A stretch of 45,461 nucleotides of DNA, from contig NZ_JAGGOL010000065.1 in the NCBI RefSeq assembly GCF_018614525.1, forward strand, positions 1 to 45,461. Direction: 5' to 3'. The notes beneath the pieces were generated by a model, which was not told the origin of the DNA, did no database searches, and was given only the letters and a program-made list of their open reading frames with translations. The number at the start of each line of letters is the position of its first letter. Positions within the stretch are counted from its first letter, which is position 1. Below, piece by piece: positions 19,264 through 28,521 of the stretch. The position numbers were made by a program, and so were the translations under genes. Source of the stretch: Streptomyces sp. ISL-11. GTDB taxonomy: Bacteria; Actinomycetota; Actinomycetes; Streptomycetales; Streptomycetaceae.

Positions 19264-19461
19264 ATGTCCAAGCATCAGCGCCGGAACAAGGCGGAGCAGG
19301 CGTCGGACAAGGCGAAGTCCAAGGCATCGGACGCCAAGCAGACGGTCCAGGGGCGCGCCCGCCAGGCGAAGGAGAAGGTCCAGGAGAAGACCCGGCAGCC
19401 GAGCCAGCAGGAGCACTGGCAGCGCGACCGGGACACCTTCGACGAGAACTACGACGTGTGA
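19264..19461 (+). CDS. Small highly charged Lys/Gln-rich protein
   Basis: This 65-residue, very hydrophilic protein (MSKHQRRNKAEQASDKAKSK at its start) is predicted to be helical or disordered. It is rich in Lys, Gln and Ala with an acidic tail ending ENYDV. The composition is reminiscent of CsbD-like stress proteins, but the match is not strong enough to name it. GGGAG lies 11 bases before the ATG. It sits alone between the YgiC-like gene and a perfect terminator. Confidence 0.65.
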   Translation: MSKHQRRNKAEQASDKAKSKASDAKQTVQGRARQAKEKVQEKTRQPSQQEHWQRDRDTFDENYDV

Positions 19462-19472
19462 GGACCGTGTGA

Positions 19473-19500
19473 GGTGCCCGCCGGACGTCCGGCGGGCACC
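19473..19500. terminator. Perfect 28-bp palindrome between convergent genes
   Basis: The 14-base arms GGTGCCCGCCGGAC and GTCCGGCGGGCACC are exact complements with no spacer, so the hairpin loop must open a few central pairs. The site lies between the small charged protein and the convergent rocD, and probably terminates both transcripts. Confidence 0.8.
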
Positions 19501-19511
19501 CGCGGCACACG

Positions 19512-20717
19512 TCAGCCCTCCAGCACCGACCGCAGCTGCTCCAGGCCCCAGTCCAGGTCCTCCTTGCTGATCACCAGCGGGGGAGCGATACGGATCGTGG
19601 AGCCGTGGGTGTCCTTCACCAGGACGCGGCGGTCCATCAGCCGCTCCGAGATCTGCCGCCCGGTGCCTTTCGCGGGGGCGATGTCGACCCCCGCCCACAG
19701 GCCGCGGCCGCGCACGGCCTCCACCGCGCCGCCGCCGACCAGCAGACCGAGCTCGTGGTGCAGGTGGTCGCCCAGCTCCGTGGCCCGCTGCTGGAACTCC
19801 CCGGACTTCAGCATCGCCACGACCTCCAGCGCCACCGCGCACGCGAGCGGGTTCCCGCCGAAGGTCGAGCCGTGCTCGCCGGGCCGGTACACGCCGAGGA
19901 TCTCCCGCGAGGCCACCACCGCCGACACCGGCACCACACCGCCGCCGAGCGCCTTGCCCAGCACGTACATGTCCGGAACGACGTCCTCGTGGTCACAGGC
20001 GAAGGTTCTTCCGGTGCGGCCCAGCCCGGACTGGATCTCGTCCGCGATGAACAGCACCTCGCGCTCCGCCGTCAGCCGCCGGACGCCTCGCAGATAGCCC
20101 GGCGGCGGTACGAGCACGCCGGCCTCGCCCTGGATGGGCTCCAGCAGGACGGCCACGGTGTCGTCGTCGATCGCCGCCTCCAGCGCGGCGAGATCGCCGT
20201 ACGGAACGATCTCGAAGCCCGGCGTGTACGGGCCGTAGTCGGCGCGGGCCTCCTCGTCCGTGGAGAAGCTGATGATCGTGGTGGTGCGGCCGTGGAAGTT
20301 GTTCTCGGCGACCACGATCTTCGCCCGGCCGGCCGGCACGCCCTTGACGCGGTAGCCCCACTTCCGGGCGGTCTTCACGGCCGTCTCGACCGCCTCCGCG
20401 CCGGTGTTCATCGGCAGCACCATCTCCTTGCCGCACAAGGTGGCGAGCTCGGTGCAGAAATCCGCGAACCGGTCGTGGTGGAAGGCGCGCGAGGTGAGCG
20501 TCACCCGATCGAGCTGCGCCTTCGCGGCGTTGATCAGCCGGCGGTTGCCGTGGCCGAAGTTGAGCGCGGAGTATCCGGCGAGCATGTCGAGATAACGCCG
20601 CCCCTCGACGTCCGTCATCCACGCGCCCTCCGCGTAGGCGACGACGACCGGCAACGGATGGTAGTTGTGCGCGCTGTGGGCCTCGGCGGCGGCGATGCTG
20701 CGTTCCGTGGATGTCAC
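19512..20717 (-). CDS. rocD: Ornithine aminotransferase (ornithine-oxo-acid transaminase)
   Basis: This 401-residue class-III PLP aminotransferase transfers the delta-amino group of ornithine to 2-oxoglutarate, linking arginine catabolism to proline and glutamate. AGYSALNFGH, PMNTGAEAVETAVKTARKWGY and ENNFHGRTTT are typical of the ornithine enzyme. FIADEIQSGLGRTG has the PLP aspartate and YVLGKALGGG has Lys255. Length fits the family. Translation begins at GTG 20717 with CGGAG seven bases upstream. The common partners (dimethylarginine dimethylaminohydrolase, Lrp regulator) are not next to it here. Confidence 0.93.
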   Translation of the reverse strand: MTSTERSIAAAEAHSAHNYHPLPVVVAYAEGAWMTDVEGRRYLDMLAGYSALNFGHGNRRLINAAKAQLDRVTLTSRAFHHDRFADFCTELATLCGKEMVLPMNTGAEAVETAVKTARKWGYRVKGVPAGRAKIVVAENNFHGRTTTIISFSTDEEARADYGPYTPGFEIVPYGDLAALEAAIDDDTVAVLLEPIQGEAGVLVPPPGYLRGVRRLTAEREVLFIADEIQSGLGRTGRTFACDHEDVVPDMYVLGKALGGGVVPVSAVVASREILGVYRPGEHGSTFGGNPLACAVALEVVAMLKSGEFQQRATELGDHLHHELGLLVGGGAVEAVRGRGLWAGVDIAPAKGTGRQISERLMDRRVLVKDTHGSTIRIAPPLVISKEDLDWGLEQLRSVLEG

Positions 20718-20805
20718 CGTGTGCTCCGTTCGGTATGCGGGGCATGCTGTTCCTACTTTCTACTACCCCACGGCACCGCCGGACCGAGCCCGCTGCCACA
20801 CCTGA

Positions 20806-21831
<1,026 letters not shown>

Positions 21832-22063
21832 CCACGCAGCACCGGTCATCTTTTGATCAGGTACTGAACAGCACTGACGAGCACCGACCGCCCGGTCCGG
21901 ACATGGCACCGGCGGGCCCCGGGCAGAAGCACCGACGGGCCCGGGCGGGCGCACGCCCGGGGCCACGGTCCCGGGCGCGCGGGACCAGCGGACCTGGCAC
22001 CAGGTACGGCTCAGCCGTCACACTGGCCACGGGTCCGTACAGGCGCACAGGAGGGAGAACGCA

Positions 22064-22657
22064 ATGGGGACCGTAACGCTCGGCGTTTCGATCGCTGTCC
22101 CGGAGCCGTACGGCAGCTTCCTCCAGAAGCGCCGCGAGGGCTTCGGGGACCCGCACGCGCACGGCATCCCCACGCACGTCACCCTGCTGCCGCCCACCGA
22201 GGTCGACGACTCGTGCCTGCCCGAGATCGAGCGGCACCTCGCCGAGGTGGCGGCGCTCGGCCGGCCGTTCCGGATGCGTCTCTCCGGCACCGGCACCTTC
22301 CGCCCCCTCTCGCCCGTCGTCTACGTCAACGTGGTCGAGGGCGCGTCCTCCTGCGCCTGGCTCCAGAAGCGCGTCCGGGACGCCTCCGGGCCCGTCGCCC
22401 GCGAGCTGCAGTTCCCGTACCACCCGCACGTCACCATCGCCCACGGCATCGCCGAGGAGGCGATGGACCGGGCCTACGCGGAGCTGGCGGAGTTCGCGGC
22501 CGCCTGGACGGTCAACGGCTTCGCGCTGTACGAGCAGGGCCCGGACGGCGTCTGGCGGCTGGAGCGCGAGTACCCCTTCGGTGAGGGCGGGGAGGGCGCG
22601 GACGCGGCCATACCGCGCCAGAGCGGCGTCGCACGCCCCCCGGCGGCCTCCCGCTAG
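22064..22657 (+). CDS. 2'-5' RNA ligase / cyclic phosphodiesterase (2H) superfamily protein
   Basis: This 197-residue protein has the two H-x-T motifs of the 2H phosphoesterase fold, HVTLLPP at residues 38-44 and HVTIAHG at 122-128. These enzymes hydrolyse or form 2',5' or cyclic phosphate bonds in RNA or nucleotides. The substrate here is unknown. The final 25 residues are probably disordered. The ATG has GGAGGGAGAA upstream. The 232 bp between trpS and this gene hold GC-rich inverted stretches but no credible gene. It lies about 50 bp ahead of the YihY-family gene and may be co-transcribed with it. Confidence 0.88.
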   Translation: MGTVTLGVSIAVPEPYGSFLQKRREGFGDPHAHGIPTHVTLLPPTEVDDSCLPEIERHLAEVAALGRPFRMRLSGTGTFRPLSPVVYVNVVEGASSCAWLQKRVRDASGPVARELQFPYHPHVTIAHGIAEEAMDRAYAELAEFAAAWTVNGFALYEQGPDGVWRLEREYPFGEGGEGADAAIPRQSGVARPPAASR

Positions 22658-22711
22658 ACCGGTCACCACCCGTTTTCCGGGGTACGCGTACAGCCACCCC
22701 GGAGATGGTAG

Positions 22712-23605
22712 GTGTGGACCATGGACTGGCTGACCCGGCTGCCGGTGATCGGACCCCTGATCGCCCGGCTGATGCGCACGCACGCGTGGCGCTCGTACGA
22801 GACCCTGGACCGGGCGAAGTGGACCCGGCTGGCCGCCGCGATCACCTTCACCAGCTTCCTCTCGCTCTTCCCGCTCGTCACCGTGGGCGCCGCGATCGGC
22901 GCGGCGGTGCTCGACCGGGGGCAGCTGCGCGACGTGGAGCGGAAGCTCGCCGAGCAGGTGCCCGGCATCTCCGGCCAGCTCGACCTCAGCACGCTCGTCG
23001 ACAACGCCGGCACGGTCGGGATCGTCGCCGGCGCCCTGCTCCTCTTCACGGGAATGGGCTGGATCGGATCCCTGCGCGAATGCCTGCGGGCGGTGTGGCA
23101 GAAGGAGGAGGACCCCGGCAACCCCATCCTGCTCAAGCTCAAGGACGGGGCCGTGCTGCTGGGCCTCGGCGGGGTCGCCCTGGTCTCCTTCGGCTGCTCG
23201 GCGTTCGCCTCCGCCGCCGTGGGCTGGGTGGTCGAGAAGGCCGGCCTGGACGGCGTCGGCCCCCTGCTGACCGTGGCCGGCTTCTGCATCGCCGTGCTCG
23301 CCGACTTCCTGCTGATGCTCTACGTCCTGTCCCGGCTGCCCGGCGTGCACCCCGAGCCGCGCCGCCTGGTGGTGGGCGCGCTGCTCGGCGCGGTCGGCTT
23401 CGAGCTGCTGAAGCTGCTGATCAGCGGCTATCTCCAGCAGGTGGCGGCCAAGAGCATGTACGGGGCGTTCGGCACGCCGGTGGCGCTGCTGCTGTGGATC
23501 AACTTCACGGCGAAGCTGACCCTCTTCTGTGCCGCGTGGACGGCCACGCCGTCGCTCGGGGAGGCCCCGGCGGACTCCGCCGCGGACCCCGGCACTCGCG
23601 CGTGA
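22712..23605 (+). CDS. YihY/BrkB-family integral membrane protein
   Basis: This 297-residue polytopic protein has about six membrane segments and the family blocks TRLAAAITFTSFLSLFPLVTVG and YGAFGTPVALLLWINFTAKLTLF. YihY/BrkB proteins were once called ribonuclease BN, wrongly. They are probably transporters of unknown substrate. GGAG at 22701 is seven bases before GTG 22712. The ATG at 22721 is equally possible. The C-terminal 20 residues are hydrophilic. The gene is convergent with the carboxypeptidase. Confidence 0.88.
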   Translation: MWTMDWLTRLPVIGPLIARLMRTHAWRSYETLDRAKWTRLAAAITFTSFLSLFPLVTVGAAIGAAVLDRGQLRDVERKLAEQVPGISGQLDLSTLVDNAGTVGIVAGALLLFTGMGWIGSLRECLRAVWQKEEDPGNPILLKLKDGAVLLGLGGVALVSFGCSAFASAAVGWVVEKAGLDGVGPLLTVAGFCIAVLADFLLMLYVLSRLPGVHPEPRRLVVGALLGAVGFELLKLLISGYLQQVAAKSMYGAFGTPVALLLWINFTAKLTLFCAAWTATPSLGEAPADSAADPGTRA

Positions 23606-23644
23606 GGGCCGGGGCGTGCTGGCCGGGGTCCGGGCGGGCCCGGT

Positions 23645-24901
23645 TCAGCGCCGGCGGCGCACCCGGTCCGGCAACGGGTGGCGCCGGTGCACCACGAACC
23701 CCGCGCCGGCCAGCAGCACCAGCGCGCCGCCCGTGATCCCGACCGCCGTCCACATCCCGCTGCCCGAGCCGGTGACCGACGCCTGGGCGCGGTCCGTGGC
23801 CTGCGTGCCGTCCTTGCCGCCGGGCTTGTCCGTCATGCCCTTGGGCGCGACGAGCACACCGACCGGCTCGACGTGGCCGGCCGCCTCGAAGCCCCAGTCC
23901 AGCAGCGCCCGGGTCTCCTTGTAGACCTGGTAGAGCTCGGCCTTCTCCGGGTTCATGACGGTGACCAGCAGCTTGCGGCCGTCGTGCTGGGCGACGCCGG
24001 TGAAGGTGTTCCCCGCGTTGGTCGTGGAGCCGTTCTTGACGCCCGCCATGCCCTTGTAGGGCTCGCCGTTCGGCATGCCCTCACCCGTGAGCAGCCGGTT
24101 GGTGTTGACGATGCCGAAGCTCTCCCGTTGCTTGCCCGGCTTCTCCTCGGCCGGGAACTGCGCCGACACCGTCGCGCAGTACTCCCGGAAGTCGGCCTTC
24201 TGCAGCCCCGAACGGGCGAACAGCGTCAGGTCGTACGCGCTGGAGACCTGCCCCTCCGCGTCATAGCCGTCGGGGCTGACGACGTGCGTGTCCCGCGCCT
24301 GGAGGTCGTCGGCGTGGGCCTGCATGTCCGCCACGGTCCGGTCGACACCGCCGTTCATCGCGGACAGCACCCGTACGGCGTCGTTGCCCGAGCGCAGGAA
24401 GACCCCGAGCCACAGGTCGTGGACCGAGTAGGACGAGCCCTCCTTGATCCCGACCGCGCTGCTGCCCGCGCCCATGCCCTCCAGGTCGGAGGGCAGCACC
24501 TTGTGCGTCTTGGTGCGGGGCAGCTTGGGCAGCACGGTGTCGGCGAAGAGCATCTTCAGGGTGGACGCCGGGGGCAGCCGCCAGTGCGCGTTGTTCGCGG
24601 CCAGGATCGCGCCCGACTCGGCGTCGGCCACCAGCCAGGAGCGGCCGGAGAGATCCCTGGGCAGTTCCGGGGCGCCCGGCCCGCGGCGCACCTGGGGTCC
24701 GGGCCTGCCCAGCAACTCGCCCCCCACCGTGGACATCCGCGCGGGTGGGGTCTTCGGGGCGCCCTTGCCGTCGGCCGGGTTGTCGGCGTGGGCGGGAGCG
24801 GCGGTCATCAGCGGGAGGAGCAGCGAGGCGGTGGCCGCGAGCGCGGCCCCGTAGCGTCGCGTCGCGGCGCACCGCGGGGGGTGTGATGTCGTCGTCGGCA
24901 C
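23645..24901 (-). CDS. D-alanyl-D-alanine carboxypeptidase (penicillin-binding protein, S11 family)
   Basis: This 418-residue secreted and membrane-anchored serine carboxypeptidase trims peptidoglycan stem peptides. Its signal peptide is at about 1-39 (ALAATASLLLPLMTAAPAHA). The active-site motifs are PPASTLKM (Ser113, Lys116), RSGND (Ser171-Gly-Asn173) and VKNGSTT (Lys289-Asn-Gly), where Asn replaces the Thr of the textbook KTG. A C-terminal transmembrane helix (MWTAVGITGGALVLLAGAGFVV) and a basic tail of Arg residues anchor it. GTG 24901 is preferred because the hydrophobic signal begins shortly after. The frame stays open upstream, but only as antisense of the divergent gene region. Confidence 0.93.
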   Translation of the reverse strand: MPTTTSHPPRCAATRRYGAALAATASLLLPLMTAAPAHADNPADGKGAPKTPPARMSTVGGELLGRPGPQVRRGPGAPELPRDLSGRSWLVADAESGAILAANNAHWRLPPASTLKMLFADTVLPKLPRTKTHKVLPSDLEGMGAGSSAVGIKEGSSYSVHDLWLGVFLRSGNDAVRVLSAMNGGVDRTVADMQAHADDLQARDTHVVSPDGYDAEGQVSSAYDLTLFARSGLQKADFREYCATVSAQFPAEEKPGKQRESFGIVNTNRLLTGEGMPNGEPYKGMAGVKNGSTTNAGNTFTGVAQHDGRKLLVTVMNPEKAELYQVYKETRALLDWGFEAAGHVEPVGVLVAPKGMTDKPGGKDGTQATDRAQASVTGSGSGMWTAVGITGGALVLLAGAGFVVHRRHPLPDRVRRRR

Positions 24902-25013
24902 GTCCGTGAACGTACCCCGCCACGCGGGGCTTCTAGTCCCTGCCTCACCGGGACGGACCCGTGCCGAGGACCCGATAGGACCAGTGTGCGGAGCCGAACG
25001 CATACTGAAACCC

Positions 25014-25301
25014 ATGCTGAGCTCTTCCGGGGACGCCTCACCGTCCCCCCGCGCGCCCATGACCCTCTCCCGCCCCGTGGCCTGGTTCCTGCTCGCCTTC
25101 GGGGTCTGGAGCTGGTTCATCTGGATCACCTTCGCGAAGAATTTGTGGAAGGACGGCAGCGGGCTCGCGTTCGACGACGCGGGCGACCCGACGGCGTACT
25201 TCTGGGTCCATCTCGCGCTCGCGATCACTTCGTTTCTTCTGGGGACGGCTGTCGGGATCATCGGGTTGCGCGGCGTGCAGGCGTTGCGGCGTACGTCATA
25301 G
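25014..25301 (+). CDS. SCO4848-type small membrane protein
   Basis: This 95-residue protein has two membrane helices (PVAWFLLAFGVWSWFIWITFA and FWVHLALAITSFLLGTAVGIIGL) with a short polar loop containing LAFDDAGDPTAY. It matches what I recall as the SCO4848 family, found next to the D,D-carboxypeptidase in streptomycetes, and here it is divergent from that gene across 112 bp. No function is established. The ATG at 25014 is chosen because the hydrophobic core follows directly. A GTG or ATG further upstream would add a poorly conserved tail. Confidence 0.8.
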   Translation: MLSSSGDASPSPRAPMTLSRPVAWFLLAFGVWSWFIWITFAKNLWKDGSGLAFDDAGDPTAYFWVHLALAITSFLLGTAVGIIGLRGVQALRRTS

Positions 25302-25405
25302 GGGTCCGATAGTGGCCCCCGCATAGCGGGACGATTCCGCCCGCTCCCGCCCCTGCCGACGATCACTTGGCCTATTCCCCGGACGTATGCGCGTTCGTAT
25401 GTTTG

Positions 25406-25421
25406 AGTGATGCGCATCACT
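25406..25421. promoter_or_regulatory. Perfect 16-bp palindrome upstream of a solute-binding protein gene
   Basis: AGTGATGCGCATCACT is fully self-complementary and ends 19 bases before ATG 25441. It shares the AGTGA-N6-TCACT layout with the palindrome upstream of the betaine operon at 7377-7396. Such sites suit a dimeric regulator such as Crp or a GntR/TetR protein. Which regulator acts is unknown. Confidence 0.5.
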
Positions 25422-25440
25422 GGGCGGAGGGGGCGCGGGG

Positions 25441-26991
25441 ATGCGTTGGGTCCGGATGCGGACGGCTGTGATGTGCGGGGCGCTGCTGGCCGGGGTCACC
25501 GGCTGCGGGCTGGTGTCGTCGGGGGAGCGGGACGAGGGGCCGATCACGGTCGGCACCATCGACACGGTCACCGCGCTCGATCCGGCGGGAGCCTATGACG
25601 CGGCCTCCTGGGCGCTGTACGGCAACGTCTACCAGTCACTTCTGACCTTCACGCCCGGCACCAGCACGCCGGTCGCGGACGCGGCGAGCCGCTGCGAGTT
25701 CCACGGCGGCGACTTACGCACGTACGTGTGCGAGCTGCGCGAGGGCCTGAGGTTCACCAGCGGCCGGGAGATGACGGCGCGGGACGTGAAGTTCTCCTTC
25801 GACCGGATCTCCCGCATCAACTCCCCGCAGGGCCCCGGACAGCTGCTGGAGACGCTCCGCTCGGTGGAGGCGGCCGGGCGGACGGTGACCTTCCATCTGC
25901 GGGTGCCGGACGCCACCTTCCCGTTCAAGATAGCCACCGGCGCCGGCTCCATCGTCGACTCCACGCGCTATCCCGCCGACCGGCTCCGCGAGGGCGACGC
26001 CGTGGACGGCTCCGGCCCGTACGAGCTGAAGAGCTATCAGGCGGGCACGCGCGCCGAGCTGAAGCCCAACGGCGACTACCGCGGTGGCATCAAGCGCAAG
26101 GGCGAGGCCGTGACCGTGCGCTACTTCCGGGACGCGGCGGCGATGGCCCAGGCGTGGAAGCGGCGCAGCATCGACGTGGCCGGCCGCCAGCTGCCGCCGT
26201 CCGTCATCGCCCAGCAGTCCCCGTCGGACTCCGGCGTGAAGATGATGGAGAGCGCGGGCGCCACCACCCGCTCGCTGATCTTCAACCTCCGCGACGGCTC
26301 ACCCGTGAAGGACGTCGCGGTGCGCCGGGCCGTCGCCGCCGTCGTCGACCGGGTGGCCCTCGCCCGCGACATCCACCTGCGGACGGTCGAGCCGCTGTAC
26401 TCCCTCATCCCGCAGGGCCTCAGCGGCCACACCACGTCGTTCTTCGACGCCTACCCCGAGCCCGACCCGGACCGCGCCCGCGCCCTGCTGCGCCAGGCCG
26501 GCATCCTCCAGCCCGTCCGCTTCCGTCTGGCCTACTCCCAGGGCGCCGCCACGGACGAGGAGGCGGCCTTGCTGAAGAGGCAGCTGGAGGCCACCGGGCT
26601 GTTCGAGGTGACGACGCAGCACGTGCCGTGGAAGGAGTTCCTGGAGGGCTACGCCCGCGGGGCCTACGACGCCTACTGCGTCACCTGGGTCGCGGACTTC
26701 CCCGACGCCGACACCTTCACCACCCCGCTCGTCGGCAAGGGCTCCGCCCTCCACTCCGGCTACGTCAGCGCCCGCGTCGAGCAGCGCATCGCCGCCACCC
26801 AGAAGAGTTACGAACGCAACCGCGTCGCGGCCGACTTCCGCGCCATCCAGAAGATCGTCGCCGAGGACGTGCCGCTGGTGCCGCTGTGGCAGAAGAAGGA
26901 GTACACGCTGAGCAGTTCCTCGATCTCCGGCACGCAGTACCTGACGGACGGCACGGGGATCTGGCGGCTGTGGCAGCTGGGGCGGATCTGA
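25441..26991 (+). CDS. ABC transporter family 5 solute-binding lipoprotein (peptide/nickel type)
   Basis: This 516-residue protein is of the DppA/OppA type. The lipoprotein signal reaches VTGC at residue 22. The mature part has the family signature VREGLRFTSGREMTARDVKFSFDRI-like region (seen as REGLRFTSGREMTARDVKFS) and the C-terminal QKIVAEDVPLVPLWQKKEY. The ligand is unknown; peptides are most common. No permease or ATPase gene is adjacent, so it is an orphan that must share a transporter or act in sensing. The ATG has GGAGGGGG upstream, just after the palindrome at 25406-25421. Confidence 0.9.
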   Translation: MRWVRMRTAVMCGALLAGVTGCGLVSSGERDEGPITVGTIDTVTALDPAGAYDAASWALYGNVYQSLLTFTPGTSTPVADAASRCEFHGGDLRTYVCELREGLRFTSGREMTARDVKFSFDRISRINSPQGPGQLLETLRSVEAAGRTVTFHLRVPDATFPFKIATGAGSIVDSTRYPADRLREGDAVDGSGPYELKSYQAGTRAELKPNGDYRGGIKRKGEAVTVRYFRDAAAMAQAWKRRSIDVAGRQLPPSVIAQQSPSDSGVKMMESAGATTRSLIFNLRDGSPVKDVAVRRAVAAVVDRVALARDIHLRTVEPLYSLIPQGLSGHTTSFFDAYPEPDPDRARALLRQAGILQPVRFRLAYSQGAATDEEAALLKRQLEATGLFEVTTQHVPWKEFLEGYARGAYDAYCVTWVADFPDADTFTTPLVGKGSALHSGYVSARVEQRIAATQKSYERNRVAADFRAIQKIVAEDVPLVPLWQKKEYTLSSSSISGTQYLTDGTGIWRLWQLGRI

Positions 26992-27010
26992 CGTCAGCTC
27001 AGGTGCGGGC

Positions 27011-27814
27011 TCACAGCGCGTGCTTGTCGAGGAAGCTGGTGATCAGCTCGCTCCATTCCTCCGGCTTCTCGGCCATCGGGATGTGGCCCGTCTCGATCTC
27101 GGCGTACTCGGCACCGGGTATGCGGTCCGCGAGCACGCGGGAGTTGGCGGGCGTGACCAGGGTGTCCAGGGTGGTCGCGACGACCAGGGTGGGTACGGAG
27201 ATCCCGGCGAGGTCGCCCGTGGTGTCCGCGGCCTGGACGACGGCAGCCTGGTCGGCCGCCCCGTCCGGGATACCGGCAGCCAGCAGCTCGTAGAAGGCGC
27301 CGAGCTGCTCGGTGGGCACGGCGTTGAAGAACGGCGCGCCGAAGCCGCTCAGGGCGACGAAGCGCGCGAAGGTCTCGCGGTCGCCGTCGGCCAGCAGCTT
27401 CCGCCAGATGTCCAGGGAGGCCAGCAGCCGGTTGTCGGCCCGGGCCAGACCGGCCGTCAGCACCAGCCCGCGCACCCGCTCGGGGTGGCGGGCGGCGGCC
27501 CGTACGGACACCAGGGTGCCCAGCGAGTAGCCGACGAGGGTGAAGGTCTCCAGGCCGGCCTCCGTCGCCGAGGCGACGACGGCGTCGGCCAGCCCGTCGA
27601 GGGTGAGCGGCGCGGTCGCCCGCGGGGTGGCGCCGGAGCCGGGGTAGTCGGGGGCCACGACGGTGTGGCCGGCGGCCAGGGCCGGCATGATCGGCAGGTA
27701 GTTGCCCTCGATGCTGCCGCCCGCACCGTGCGCGAGCAGGATGCCGGGACCGGAGCCGTGCACCTGGGCGGTGAGCGGGCCGAACGGGGATACGGGAATC
27801 TGTGTCATGGCCAT
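27011..27814 (-). CDS. Alpha/beta hydrolase
   Basis: This 267-residue alpha/beta hydrolase has the oxyanion-loop HGAGG (LLAHGAGGSIEGN), the nucleophile elbow GYSLG and a C-terminal histidine in ETGHIPMAEKPEEW. The substrate cannot be told from sequence. It is divergent from a MerR regulator 46 bp away, with a dyad between them, so the regulator probably controls it. Two ATG codons (27814 and 27808) are only six bases apart. Either lies very close to the probable promoter, so a short or absent leader is likely. Confidence 0.88.
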   Translation of the reverse strand: MAMTQIPVSPFGPLTAQVHGSGPGILLAHGAGGSIEGNYLPIMPALAAGHTVVAPDYPGSGATPRATAPLTLDGLADAVVASATEAGLETFTLVGYSLGTLVSVRAAARHPERVRGLVLTAGLARADNRLLASLDIWRKLLADGDRETFARFVALSGFGAPFFNAVPTEQLGAFYELLAAGIPDGAADQAAVVQAADTTGDLAGISVPTLVVATTLDTLVTPANSRVLADRIPGAEYAEIETGHIPMAEKPEEWSELITSFLDKHAL

Positions 27815-27825
27815 TAGGTTGGCAG

Positions 27826-27847
27826 TTGACATCAGTGTGAAGGTCAA
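27826..27847. promoter_or_regulatory. MerR-type dyad between divergent hydrolase and regulator genes
   Basis: TTGAC at 27826-27830 and GTCAA at 27843-27847 are inverted around 12 bp. Regulators of the MerR family usually bind such a dyad inside a promoter with an unusually long (19-bp) spacer. On the minus strand TTGACC could be the -35 element of the hydrolase promoter. The site lies 14 bp before the MerR start. Confidence 0.5.
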
Positions 27848-27860
27848 GGGGAGGACCGGG

Positions 27861-28211
27861 ATGCGGATAGGGGAACTGTCGCGAAGGACAGGCGTCAGCA
27901 CCCGGCTGCTGCGCTACTACGAGCAGCAGGGCCTGCTCGTCTCCGAGCGGGACTCCAACGACTACCGGCGCTACGGGGCCGACGCGGTCGAGCGCGTGAC
28001 GCGCGTCCGTGAGCTCCTGGCCGGCGGTCTGACCACCGAGGCCATCCGGGATCTGCTGCCCTGCGCCGAGGGCGGCCCGGGCCTGCTCGCGTGCGAGCAC
28101 TCCGTCCAGGTCGTGGACGAGCAGCTGTCCCGCGTGGACGAACAGCTGGCGGAGCTGGCGCGCAAGCGGGAAGCGCTGCTGGAAGTGACGTCGTCCATGC
28201 GGCCGGCGTAA
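27861..28211 (+). CDS. MerR-family transcriptional regulator
   Basis: This 116-residue protein opens with the MerR winged-helix sequence MRIGELSRRTGVSTRLLRYYEQQGLLVSERDSNDYRRY. A coiled-coil dimer helix follows (VDEQLSRVDEQLAELARKREALLEV). It has two cysteines (68 and 78, CAEGGPGLLACEHS), which might sense a thiol-reactive or metal ligand, but the pattern is not a known metal site. GGGGAGG precedes the ATG. It probably controls the divergent hydrolase and itself through the dyad between them. Confidence 0.9.
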   Translation: MRIGELSRRTGVSTRLLRYYEQQGLLVSERDSNDYRRYGADAVERVTRVRELLAGGLTTEAIRDLLPCAEGGPGLLACEHSVQVVDEQLSRVDEQLAELARKREALLEVTSSMRPA

Positions 28212-28230
28212 CGGGTCCCCGGCCCGGCGG

Positions 28231-28441
28231 GTCTTCGGCTGCGGGCCGTCCGTGCCGCCTGCGGCGGCGGGGCGCCCTGCGGGCGCGTCCTCAATCTCCC
28301 CCAGCTACCGCTGGGGGTGCCCCCAACGGGCTGGGATGGGCTGAGCCCAGCCGAAACCAGCCCGTCCGGCGATTGAGGACACCGCCGCGCAGCGGAGGTG
28401 CGAATGACACGACCCGCGGCCGCCCACATGATCCGCCGGAC
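28231..28441. repeat. Compound palindromic repeat (dispersed streptomycete element, copy at 28.3 kb)
   Basis: The core runs from GTCCTCAATC to GATTGAGGAC and encloses CCCCCAGCTACCGCTGGGGG and CAGCCCGTCCGGCG-type palindromes. Outer modules flank it: GTCTTCGGC...CCGCCTGCGGCGGCG on the left, and CGCGCAGCGGAGGTGCG...ACATGATCCGCCGGAC on the right. The same modules in reverse order and strand occur at 40648-40957. The region between the MerR gene and sdhB (28212-28521) holds no gene, only this element and the terminator at 28467. Confidence 0.8.
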
Positions 28442-28466
28442 AGGCCCTCGCGCGGCCGGTGCACCA

Positions 28467-28500
28467 CGAAGCCCCGCTCCATCGCTGGAGCGGGGCTTCG
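28467..28500 (-). terminator. Terminator of the sdh operon
   Basis: A perfect 14-bp stem (CGAAGCCCCGCTCC with GGAGCGGGGCTTCG) and a six-base loop lie 22 bp beyond the sdhB stop. On the minus strand the hairpin is directly downstream of the operon. Confidence 0.88.
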
Positions 28501-28521
28501 TCGTACACAGCAGACCGCAGG

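Noticed and set aside
23606..23644. Terminator between the YihY-like gene and the carboxypeptidase
   Set aside because: The 39 bases are GC-rich but no stem longer than a few pairs was found.
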